Shown here: piece by piece, positions 1 through 6,130 of the stretch
How positions within the stretch are numbered: the first letter of the stretch is position 1
Layout: each line of letters opens with the position of its first letter
From: an uncultured Treponema sp.
GTDB lineage: Bacteria > Spirochaetota > Spirochaetia > Treponematales > Treponemataceae
Direction of reading: 5' to 3'
DNA length: 14,141 nucleotides
Assembly: GCA_905372345.1 (NCBI GenBank)
Contig: CAJPPE010000010.1
Location: 1 to 14,141, forward strand
Translations under genes and position numbers: made by a program
The notes under the pieces: generated by a model
The model's database searches: none
Seen by the model: only the letters and a program-made list of their open reading frames with translations
What the model was told of the DNA's origin: nothing

Positions 1-1
1 T

Positions 2-43
2 GCAGTTAAAAAGAAATTTGAAAAAAAGCTAAAAAAAACTTGA
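2..43 (+). CDS. Possible C-terminal tail of an upstream gene (partial)
   Basis: The second forward frame reads AVKKKFEKKLKKT and then a TGA stop at 41-43; the other two forward frames hit stops earlier. The lysine-rich helical tail would fit the end of a small ribosome-associated protein such as an HPF/RaiA-type hibernation factor, a common neighbour of ptsN in bacteria. Only 13 codons are visible, in A-rich sequence that stays open easily, so this is a guess. If real, its stop overlaps the -35 box of the ptsN promoter. Confidence 0.35.
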   Translation, partial: AVKKKFEKKLKKT

Positions 44-68
44 CTTTTACTCAAAAGAGGCTTAGAAT
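40..68 (+). promoter_or_regulatory. Sigma-70 promoter of ptsN, leaderless geometry
   Basis: TTGACT at 40-45, a 17-base spacer, then TAGAAT at 63-68. Six bases (gtatac) separate the -10 box from the ATG at 75, so the expected start point (about 7 bases after the -10 box) falls on or beside the A of ATG. The only SD-like bases, AGAGG at 56-60, lie in the promoter spacer 14 bases from the ATG and would not be in this transcript. Read-through from an upstream gene could still supply a longer leader. Confidence 0.7.
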
Positions 69-74
69 GTATAC

Positions 75-566
75 ATGGAATTTAAAGATGCATTAAAGCC
101 CGAGTCTGTAGATTTAAAGGATGTCATTATCCCTGAGACCATTAATCTGCACTTAAAAGGGACAACAAAAGAAGCTATCATTGATGAGTTACTTGATACG
201 CTTGTAAAAGCCGGAAAAGTAAAGGATAAGGTTGCAGCCAAGGCTTGTGTTTTAGATAGAGAACGCAAGATGTCTACGGGTATGAAGCACGGTATCGCCA
301 TACCTCACGGAAAGACTGACTCCGTAAGCGATCTCGTTGCCTGTATAGGCATTGCAGATAATCCGGTAGACTTTGACTCTCTGGATCAAGAACCGTCCAG
401 AATATTTATTATGACTCTGTCTCCTCTGGATAAGACAGGTCCCCATTTACAGTTCCTTGCACAGATAAGTTTATTATTTAAAAGTGCAGAAAAAAGAGAA
501 GAACTTTTAGGGGCTGCAAGTGAGCAAGCCGTAATCAAACTTTTAATGGAAAGTGATGAAGAGTAA
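75..566 (+). CDS. ptsN: PTS nitrogen-regulatory EIIA component (EIIA-Ntr)
   Basis: A 163-residue cytosolic EIIA of the fructose/nitrogen class, full length for PtsN. The active-site motif GIAIPHGKT places the phosphorylated histidine at H78; a second family histidine lies in PHLQFLAQIS at H124. The fold starts around VIIPETINLHL, where family members read 'L-x-P-E-x-I', leaving about 16 extra N-terminal residues. Some oral and pathogenic treponemes are known to have EI, HPr, HPr kinase and EIIA-Ntr but no sugar permeases, so the likely role is regulatory phosphoryl transfer rather than sugar uptake; that role is inferred. ATG 75 is the only in-frame ATG before the conserved domain. It lacks a usable Shine-Dalgarno sequence and appears to be translated from a leaderless transcript. 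A strong terminator follows 18 bases after the stop. Confidence 0.93.
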   Translation: MEFKDALKPESVDLKDVIIPETINLHLKGTTKEAIIDELLDTLVKAGKVKDKVAAKACVLDRERKMSTGMKHGIAIPHGKTDSVSDLVACIGIADNPVDFDSLDQEPSRIFIMTLSPLDKTGPHLQFLAQISLLFKSAEKREELLGAASEQAVIKLLMESDEE

Positions 567-584
567 CAGGTTAAAACCGCTTTA

Positions 585-625
585 AATAACGGCCTGTGCC
601 GACTTCGCACAGGCCGTTATTTTTT
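585..625 (+). terminator. Strong intrinsic terminator after ptsN
   Basis: A perfect 15-bp inverted repeat (585-599 pairs with 607-621) with a GC-rich core ggcctgtgc, a 7-base loop (cgacttc), and a run of T from 620 to 625. It isolates ptsN from the downstream 511-residue gene, which has its own promoter. Confidence 0.95.
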
Positions 626-660
626 GCTAGCTTATTTTTACTCATGAATCTCTACACCGG

Positions 661-689
661 TTGACAAATTAGCGAATTTATCACATACT
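661..689 (+). promoter_or_regulatory. Sigma-70 promoter of the 511-residue gene, leaderless geometry
   Basis: Consensus -35 box TTGACA at 661-666, 17-base spacer, -10 box CATACT at 684-689 (4 of 6 matches), then six bases (atcaac) before the ATG at 696. The predicted start point coincides with the start codon. No Shine-Dalgarno sequence precedes the ATG. An alternative -10 (TACTAT, 686-691) would need a 19-base spacer and is less likely. Confidence 0.65.
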
Positions 690-695
690 ATCAAC

Positions 696-2231
696 ATGGC
701 TGATAAAAAAGAAAGTTTTTTCCAAAAAATATTAGGTTTGTTTATGTCCTCAGACAGTCCTGAAGCATTAAAAAGGCGTAAACTGAAGGATATTGCTAAA
801 ATAATAGGAAAAACAAGATACAGCAAATGGTATAAGCCCGGCTCTCAAGAAGTACTGCCCCAGGCAGCACAATTTTTTTTCAGCATATATAAGGTTGTAG
901 GCACGGCTCGGCCTCTTTTAGCCGGTGTTGCCTCTTCAAAAGTTTTAAAAAATATCACCGTAGAAAATTCCCTTTCAGATAACCAAAAAAAATTGCTCGA
1001 AAATCTTTCTGAAGAGTCGATTCTAGAACAATCAAAACACTCAAACGCCGAAGCCCTCACCGAAAAGGTAAAAAAAGAATTAAAAACCTTCATAGGTGAA
1101 TTCGATTCTAATCAAACACAAAAAATAGATTTAATATACCAACATCTGGATGCATTTATCCAGTTTGTGCTTTTTGATTATTATTTTTTGCTGCGAAAAT
1201 TCGACTCTAACTTTATCGAAAATAATTTTAACTATGCCCCTAATTTTCAGGCAATAAGAGGGGAATACATTTCAGAAGATTTAAAAGATTTTGCATCGGT
1301 TTTTTATCAATTAAGTTTCGATACAGATTGGAACCTTATCTTCGATATAATAAAAACCTATAAAAACATTCAGCCGGTTCATGCAGGTCAATGGAAAAAG
1401 CTCTTAGGAGTCTTAAATGACCTTCGCCGCTCACGAGCTCTAGAATATATCATCCAACATATTACCGAAGATATAATTTACACGGTTGAAACTACTCCCT
1501 TTACCGAGAAATTAAGTGATACATATATTTCACAAATTAAAACAAACACCCAAAATGTTATTAATAAGCTCATAGATGAGCAAAGATCATCAAAAGTTGC
1601 AGTTTTAATAAGCAAAATATTCGGGGAGCAAGTCATCTCCGGCATGAAAAACTACACTGTTGATGCAAATACGGCTTTTACAAAAAGAGGTTTATCGGGA
1701 TATATCTATGCCGAAGAAATGAGCTATCTAAAATCTTTTTTAATAGAATATGTAAAAACAGATGTAAGAACCTTATGCGACTTATTTTTAGTACGGGGAA
1801 ATTGGGGAGGCTTTGCAGGTACTACAGCAGATTTTTCCAATAGCTTTCACGCAATTATACAGGTAGCTGCAAAGGCAGTGGAATTCGATGATAAACTGTC
1901 TGAAGTTTCTGAAATGGGTGTAAAATTCCGAACTCTTCTTTCCAGAATGGAAAGGGAAAAGGAAGCCGGCCGGCAGGCCTCAAAACTTTTAAATGATGTA
2001 AATGAAACAGCTCTTAAACTTATAAATATTTCGCTAAAACATATAATAGTGATAGGAAATAACTTTAAGAATATAATAGCCGATTATGACAAACCGCGGC
2101 GCGAGTTAATCCAAAACTGGAAAGAAATTGAACAACATTCAGAAAGACCGGTTAGGGAATGGCTTGTCGAAGCCTATAAAAAAATCTACGATTTTATCAT
2201 GTTGATGCAGCTTTTTACCAAAAAACAATAA
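696..2231 (+). CDS. Conserved spirochaete-type protein of unknown function (511 aa)
   Basis: I do not recognise a catalytic motif. The 511-residue product is predicted to be largely alpha-helical and soluble: no signal peptide, no clear membrane segment, many Lys/Glu-rich helices, with aromatic patches such as FVLFDYYFLLRKF around residues 155-167. The C-terminal part from about 430 (RMEREKEAGRQASKLL) looks like long helices and may form a coiled coil. It may belong to the spirochaete family DUF5312; that is recall, not a search result. It is a single-gene unit between the ptsN terminator and a convergent operon whose last stop is 38 bases away. ATG 696 gives a leaderless start; the alternative is ATG 744 (M17, MSSDSPEALK), preceded only by a weak AGG. 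Position next to ptsN hints at regulation, but that is weak evidence. Confidence 0.85.
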   Translation: MADKKESFFQKILGLFMSSDSPEALKRRKLKDIAKIIGKTRYSKWYKPGSQEVLPQAAQFFFSIYKVVGTARPLLAGVASSKVLKNITVENSLSDNQKKLLENLSEESILEQSKHSNAEALTEKVKKELKTFIGEFDSNQTQKIDLIYQHLDAFIQFVLFDYYFLLRKFDSNFIENNFNYAPNFQAIRGEYISEDLKDFASVFYQLSFDTDWNLIFDIIKTYKNIQPVHAGQWKKLLGVLNDLRRSRALEYIIQHITEDIIYTVETTPFTEKLSDTYISQIKTNTQNVINKLIDEQRSSKVAVLISKIFGEQVISGMKNYTVDANTAFTKRGLSGYIYAEEMSYLKSFLIEYVKTDVRTLCDLFLVRGNWGGFAGTTADFSNSFHAIIQVAAKAVEFDDKLSEVSEMGVKFRTLLSRMEREKEAGRQASKLLNDVNETALKLINISLKHIIVIGNNFKNIIADYDKPRRELIQNWKEIEQHSERPVREWLVEAYKKIYDFIMLMQLFTKKQ

Positions 2232-2269
2232 AAAGCCGCACTATAAAAACTGCCCTTTCTATCTTTGTT

Positions 2270-3586
2270 CTATACCATTGTTGTTGGCTGCCCCGTAGCA
2301 TCCAGAGCATCCCGCCACAACGAACTTTCAGGGTGTACATACTTTCTTTCCGAAACAACCTGTTCAATAGGCAGGTGCACAAATTTATTGTTTACAAGTC
2401 CGATAAGGGTGCGGGTTTTCCCTGCCATAGCAGCATGAACGGCATTGTTTCCTAAGCGTTCACAATAAACCGAGTCTATTGGGGCAGCAATGGAAGACCG
2501 AATTTGATAACTGGGATCAATATATTTTAGGTTTATGTGCATACCTATTTTCTCAAAATACTCGGTTATTTCTTTCTTTAGAAATAAGCCTATATCTGCA
2601 AGTTTTTTGTTTCCTGAAGCATCCGTTCCTTCTTCAATATTCATTAAATGTTGTCCGGCACCTTCGGCTGCAACAATGAGGGCGTAACCGTTTTCAATAA
2701 GCTTTTTTTCCAAAAGCTTTAAAAAGCCGTTTTCTCCGTTCAATTCAAAACGGACTTCGGGTATAAGAACAAAATGTGCTTCATGACAGGCAATGGCCGT
2801 ATGGGTTGCAATAAATCCAGACTCCCGCCCCATGAGCTTTACCAAGCCGATGCCGTTGATTTGGGAGCTGGCTTCCATGTTGGCGGCAGACACTGATTCC
2901 GTAGCCTTTGCAATAGCCGTATCAAATCCAAAAGACTTTTGTATAAAAGAAAGATCATTATCTATCGTTTTAGGAATACCTATCACTGAAATTTTCAATT
3001 TACGTCTTTCAATTTCTTTTGAAACCTCGAGGGCTCCTTTTTGAGTACCGTCTCCTCCGATAAAAAAGACCATATTGATATTCATCTGCTCGATTCCGTC
3101 TACTATTTCGGTTACTCTGGTACCTCCGCCTCGGGAAGTGCCCAAGAAAGAACCGCCCGTTTTATGTATTCCATTTACAACTTCAGGTGTTAAAGGAATG
3201 GGGGAAAATCCGTATTCGGAAATAAAGCCCTTATATCCGAATTTTATACCGCTGATTCGGTGAACCCCGTATCGCGTCCAAAGACAGCGGACTATAGCCC
3301 TTATAACATCATTTATACCCGGGCATAACCCTCCGCAGGTAGCGATTGCTGCATGCACATAGTTAGGACTAAAATAGATTTTTTGGCGAGGGCCGGCCTT
3401 TTCAATAAGATCGGCATGGGTAAGTGCTTCCCCGACATCTCCCAAAGAGGCAGCTAAATTATACCTTATGAATTCGGAATCGGTAACATAGTTTGCGATT
3501 AGATCTCCGTGTGTTTCCGACAGCATTATAGGAGACTGTATTTTACATTCTCCCAATGAAGTAATAGAAAAGTCAGGCTTTTTCAT
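2270..3586 (-). CDS. pfk: 6-phosphofructokinase, roughly 440-residue clade (ATP more likely than PPi)
   Basis: A 438-residue cytosolic glycolytic enzyme that phosphorylates fructose 6-phosphate to the 1,6-bisphosphate. Visible motifs are [12 protein letters not shown] (85-96), GGDGT (177-181), the catalytic loop PKTIDND (205-211) and MGRESGFIA (252-260). The donor-discriminating positions are mixed: G180 is typical of ATP enzymes (PPi enzymes usually read GGDD), while K206 in PKTIDND is the residue typical of PPi enzymes. That pair, with a long N-terminal extension of about 75 residues, matches the clade containing trypanosome and one Entamoeba enzyme, which use ATP. Homologues are often annotated as pyrophosphate-dependent. 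The ATG is preceded by AGGGGG at 3592-3597 with a 5-base gap. It is the last gene of the four-gene operon, 21 bases after the DUF192 gene. Confidence 0.93.
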   Translation of the reverse strand: MKKPDFSITSLGECKIQSPIMLSETHGDLIANYVTDSEFIRYNLAASLGDVGEALTHADLIEKAGPRQKIYFSPNYVHAAIATCGGLCPGINDVIRAIVRCLWTRYGVHRISGIKFGYKGFISEYGFSPIPLTPEVVNGIHKTGGSFLGTSRGGGTRVTEIVDGIEQMNINMVFFIGGDGTQKGALEVSKEIERRKLKISVIGIPKTIDNDLSFIQKSFGFDTAIAKATESVSAANMEASSQINGIGLVKLMGRESGFIATHTAIACHEAHFVLIPEVRFELNGENGFLKLLEKKLIENGYALIVAAEGAGQHLMNIEEGTDASGNKKLADIGLFLKKEITEYFEKIGMHINLKYIDPSYQIRSSIAAPIDSVYCERLGNNAVHAAMAGKTRTLIGLVNNKFVHLPIEQVVSERKYVHPESSLWRDALDATGQPTTMV

Positions 3587-3607
3587 AATAACCCCCTATT
3601 TAGTGAA

Positions 3608-4132
3608 TTATTGAATCTTTCTCTTTAATAGAAAAATCGTTTCTTGCGTCAATTTATCGCCTTCTTTTATGCCCATTCTTTTAAACATGCCCTGAGGGAC
3701 TTCAAGGGCATAGCGCACGGAATAAGTGCTTTCAACCGTTTCCAAGCTGTAAGGCGTCATATCATATATTTCTTTAATTATACCTGAGCTGTCAATAAAA
3801 GCAATTGAAAGAGGATGCGGCGTGTTCTTCATCCAAAATCTTAACTTAGTATCTTCTTTATACAAAAAAATCATTCCCGTGCCTTCAGGGATAAGCTTCC
3901 GCTCCATAAATCCCCTTTGCTGTTGGGCCGGCGTTATTGCAAGCTCCGCTGTTATTTTTTCGATATTTTTTTTAACAGGCTCTTCGATTTTTGTCTCTTC
4001 GTTTGTTTCTTCTATCTCTTCATTTGAGATTTTTTCTATAAAAATATCTTCTGTTTCCATTGTATTTTGAGAAGAACATGAAGCAAAAAAACAAAGCATT
4101 AAAACCGCTATTAAGGCTTTTTTAAAAATCAT
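3608..4132 (-). CDS. DUF192-family lipoprotein
   Basis: 174 residues. The N-terminus MIFKKALIAVLMLCFFASC is a lipoprotein signal with the modified cysteine at C19; FASC is an acceptable spirochaete lipobox. Residues 24-60 are a Glu-rich flexible linker. The DUF192 domain fills 61-170 with family signatures RGFM (73-76), GMIF (86-89), FWMKNT (99-104), FID (112-114) and ALEVPQG (142-148). The family is small, exported or lipid-anchored, and of unproven function. The start overlaps the end of the preceding gene by 11 bases in another frame; AGAGGAA lies 8 bases before the ATG, inside that upstream coding region, which suggests translational coupling. The linkage to phosphofructokinase is close but gives no clear functional hint. 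Confidence 0.92.
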   Translation of the reverse strand: MIFKKALIAVLMLCFFASCSSQNTMETEDIFIEKISNEEIEETNEETKIEEPVKKNIEKITAELAITPAQQQRGFMERKLIPEGTGMIFLYKEDTKLRFWMKNTPHPLSIAFIDSSGIIKEIYDMTPYSLETVESTYSVRYALEVPQGMFKRMGIKEGDKLTQETIFLLKRKIQ

Positions 4133-4712
4133 TTATAAATTCCTCTCGTAAAATATCACTGTAAGCCTTATCGGTTTGACTTTTTTCCAAAAGCTCATTA
4201 AATACCTTTAAATCAATATATTTTATTGCAAGAGGCCGCTCTAAAATCATTGAAACGGTTTCATTTTTCCAAATTGCTCTTTTTGGGTCTATGCTTAAAG
4301 GCTCGCCATATTTAGCGGTTAAAGCTGAATACATAGAATAATAATCTATTTTATCCGTATCCATCTGAATAATAATAATATATAGATTGTCCTCATAAAA
4401 CTGAAACCAAGCTCTTTTTATATTGCTTGAGCCCTTTGTTTCGATAAGGCTGCGGTTTTTTCCGGGCAAAAGTGAAATATCTCTTTCTCCCCGATATCCG
4501 AATATGGAATCTTTTAAAAGGGCTTCTTTAGCTGCATCCATATTCATGCCAAGACTTATTTCCCTATAACCGGCAGGAAGTTCAGCAAAGTCAGGCTTCT
4601 CTTCGGTTTTTTCAGTTTCAGTCTTTTCAAGAATTTCTTTATCGGATGCTGCATCTTCAGAAAAAGCGAAGCCTATAAGGACAAAAACTATACAAAAAAA
4701 CAACTTTTTCAT
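4122..4712 (-). CDS. Exported protein of unknown function (196 aa)
   Basis: The frame is open from a TTG at 4733, but the ATG at 4712 is preferred: it begins directly with a Sec signal peptide (MKKLFFCIVFVLIGFAFS) and avoids overlap with the upstream gene. That leaves a 14-base gap holding only a weak GGA element. After likely cleavage near FS-EDA there is an acidic stretch, then a compact domain from about residue 45. It begins EISLGMNMDAAKEALLKDS, includes WFQFYEDNLYIIIIQMD, and has YGEP near its end. The pattern of 'LGM...A...L' followed later by 'KYGEP' recalls small periplasmic BamE/SmpA-like folds, but I cannot assign a family. It sits between the regulator and the DUF192 lipoprotein, so both small operon members are predicted to act outside the cytoplasm. 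Confidence 0.85.
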   Translation of the reverse strand: MKKLFFCIVFVLIGFAFSEDAASDKEILEKTETEKTEEKPDFAELPAGYREISLGMNMDAAKEALLKDSIFGYRGERDISLLPGKNRSLIETKGSSNIKRAWFQFYEDNLYIIIIQMDTDKIDYYSMYSALTAKYGEPLSIDPKRAIWKNETVSMILERPLAIKYIDLKVFNELLEKSQTDKAYSDILREEFINDF

Positions 4713-4726
4713 AATGCGTTTCCGTT

Positions 4727-5974
4727 CTACCAATATCCGCCGCTCTTTGCACGGGCATTTATACGAGATTTTTCAATTTCCTGCATCTTTTTAAAGTAGG
4801 CGGCCTGTTTTGAAAGCTCCAACTCATCCGTTATGGAAATTTTAGATCCGTCACATCTTACTATCGGTTGTTTTAAAAATTTTGTAACGGCCTCGGATAC
4901 TTCCTCCTTAGGTATGCCGCACATATTTGCCAACTCGACGGGGCCGAAGTTAAAGGTATGGTACTTGCCCTTTACAGGCTTAATCCTCAATTTTTCCAAT
5001 TGAATTGCAAGCATATCATACATTTTTTCGACATGGTCTTTGATAAGGGTATTTGCAAGCTGCTTGTACATTGCCCAAATTCTATCTGCAAAGGTAGTTG
5101 TAAGGCGGGCAATCAGCTGAGGTTGAGTTGAAACCATTTGATTAAAGTTTTGGCGGTTTACGGCTAAAAGCTGGCATCCTTCTTCGGTAACAATAGCACT
5201 TGCAGATCGGGGCTTGTTTTCCAAAAGGGCCATCTCACCGAACATATCGCCCTCTTTTAATACGGCTAAAAGAACTTCATTATTATCAAGAATCTTTGTT
5301 ATTTTAACATGCCCTTTTTGAATAATATACAATTCCGTTCCTGATTGGCACTCGCAGAAAATCATGTGCTCCTTATCGTAGAGCCTTATCATTTGATTTG
5401 TAGGAGGCTCAAGAACTTCCATAGGGATTTTTACCCCCATAGCCTTGATAGCCATAACTCTTTTTTGAGCTGCGTCGGCAAATTCACCTTTAGGCTGGGC
5501 TTTCAAATAATGATAATATGCATAAAGGGCTAAATCAAACTTAGACATTCTTAGATAGTATTCACCTATAGTAAAAAGGTGCGATATACTCGTTACAGCA
5601 TTCTTTTTTAAAGTAATGCGGGTTAGAGCCTCGTCCAAATATCGCATTTTTTTTGAAAAAGAATAAATAATCTTCATTGCAACTGAAGTATTTTTTTCAA
5701 TCAGATGTGGGAACTGACCATAAGGGACTGAAATTAAAAGGGCATCGGTAAGAGCTATAGCCGTTTCAATTTGTGTATGCCCTGACATACAAGAAACAAC
5801 ACCTAAGAAATCGCCGGGGCCTAAAACATTTCCCCCTTCTTCAACAACAACTTCATCCTCTTTTGCGATTTGTACCTTTCCGCTTTGTATAATATAAAAA
5901 TGATCGGTATCCGATTTTCCTTCTATAAGAATATATGAGCCTTTTTTAAAATTCAAAAATGACAGCTGTAACAA
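4727..5974 (-). CDS. Crp/Fnr-type regulator with two cNMP domains, TPR and winged helix
   Basis: 415 residues, cytosolic, probably DNA-binding. Order: first cyclic-nucleotide-binding fold at about 1-115; a TPR-like helical pair at about 130-175 (FTIGEYYLRMSKFDLALYAY); second cyclic-nucleotide-binding fold at about 192-300; winged helix at about 340-385 (VELANMCGIPKEEVSEAVTK). The second fold has an intact phosphate-binding cassette, FGEMALLENKPRSASA (245-260) with R256. In the first fold the equivalent stretch FLGVVSCMSGHTQIETA has no arginine, so it may not bind a cyclic nucleotide. The start is TTG with GAGAGG 7 bases upstream. It heads the four-gene operon and has a strong promoter. The target genes and the ligand cannot be read from the sequence. 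Confidence 0.9.
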   Translation of the reverse strand: MLQLSFLNFKKGSYILIEGKSDTDHFYIIQSGKVQIAKEDEVVVEEGGNVLGPGDFLGVVSCMSGHTQIETAIALTDALLISVPYGQFPHLIEKNTSVAMKIIYSFSKKMRYLDEALTRITLKKNAVTSISHLFTIGEYYLRMSKFDLALYAYYHYLKAQPKGEFADAAQKRVMAIKAMGVKIPMEVLEPPTNQMIRLYDKEHMIFCECQSGTELYIIQKGHVKITKILDNNEVLLAVLKEGDMFGEMALLENKPRSASAIVTEEGCQLLAVNRQNFNQMVSTQPQLIARLTTTFADRIWAMYKQLANTLIKDHVEKMYDMLAIQLEKLRIKPVKGKYHTFNFGPVELANMCGIPKEEVSEAVTKFLKQPIVRCDGSKISITDELELSKQAAYFKKMQEIEKSRINARAKSGGYW

Positions 5975-5989
5975 GTTTTAACCTCTCAT
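5972..5989 (-). promoter_or_regulatory. Ribosome binding site and three-codon mini-ORF before the UUG start
   Basis: The minus strand reads ATG AGA GGT TAA AAC TTG. GAGAGG at 5982-5987 is the Shine-Dalgarno sequence for the TTG at 5974 (7-base gap). The upstream ATG is in the same frame but is closed by TAA after three codons, which rules it out as the protein start and makes a mini-ORF overlapping the ribosome binding site. Confidence 0.7.
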
Positions 5990-6027
5990 ACCTTTGTGCA
6001 TTGAAAATAAGCACAGTATACACTTAC

Positions 6028-6056
6028 AGTATATTTTGAAAAACTCGAATTGTCAA
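6028..6056 (-). promoter_or_regulatory. Strong sigma-70 promoter of the regulator operon
   Basis: On the minus strand TTGACA (6056-6051), a 17-base spacer and TATACT (6033-6028). Expected start about 6021, giving a leader of about 47 bases. The heptamer TATACTG recurs in the same orientation 13 bases downstream (6020-6014), inside the early leader; it could be a second -10 element or half of an operator. Confidence 0.85.
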
Positions 6057-6095
6057 CCTGCTAGCCTAAAATACTTATATAATTATTTTTTCCGA

Positions 6096-6124
6096 TTGTA
6101 TTTTTACACTTTTTTTGATAGAAT
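6096..6124 (+). promoter_or_regulatory. Sigma-70 promoter of the M20 gene, leaderless geometry
   Basis: TTGTAT at 6096-6101, a 17-base spacer, TAGAAT at 6119-6124, then six bases (agacga) and ATG at 6131. The spacing is the same as at the ptsN and 511-residue-gene promoters. There is no Shine-Dalgarno sequence. The promoter lies back to back with that of the regulator operon (-35 boxes about 40 bases apart). Confidence 0.7.
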
Positions 6125-6130
6125 AGACGA

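Noticed and set aside
62..301. 79-codon minus-strand frame opposite ptsN
   Set aside because: It overlaps a well-supported EIIA gene with conserved active-site motifs and has no ribosome binding site; a shadow frame.
4713..4733. TTG 4733 as the start of the exported protein
   Set aside because: It overlaps the regulator gene's end and puts seven charged residues before a signal peptide that begins normally at ATG 4712.
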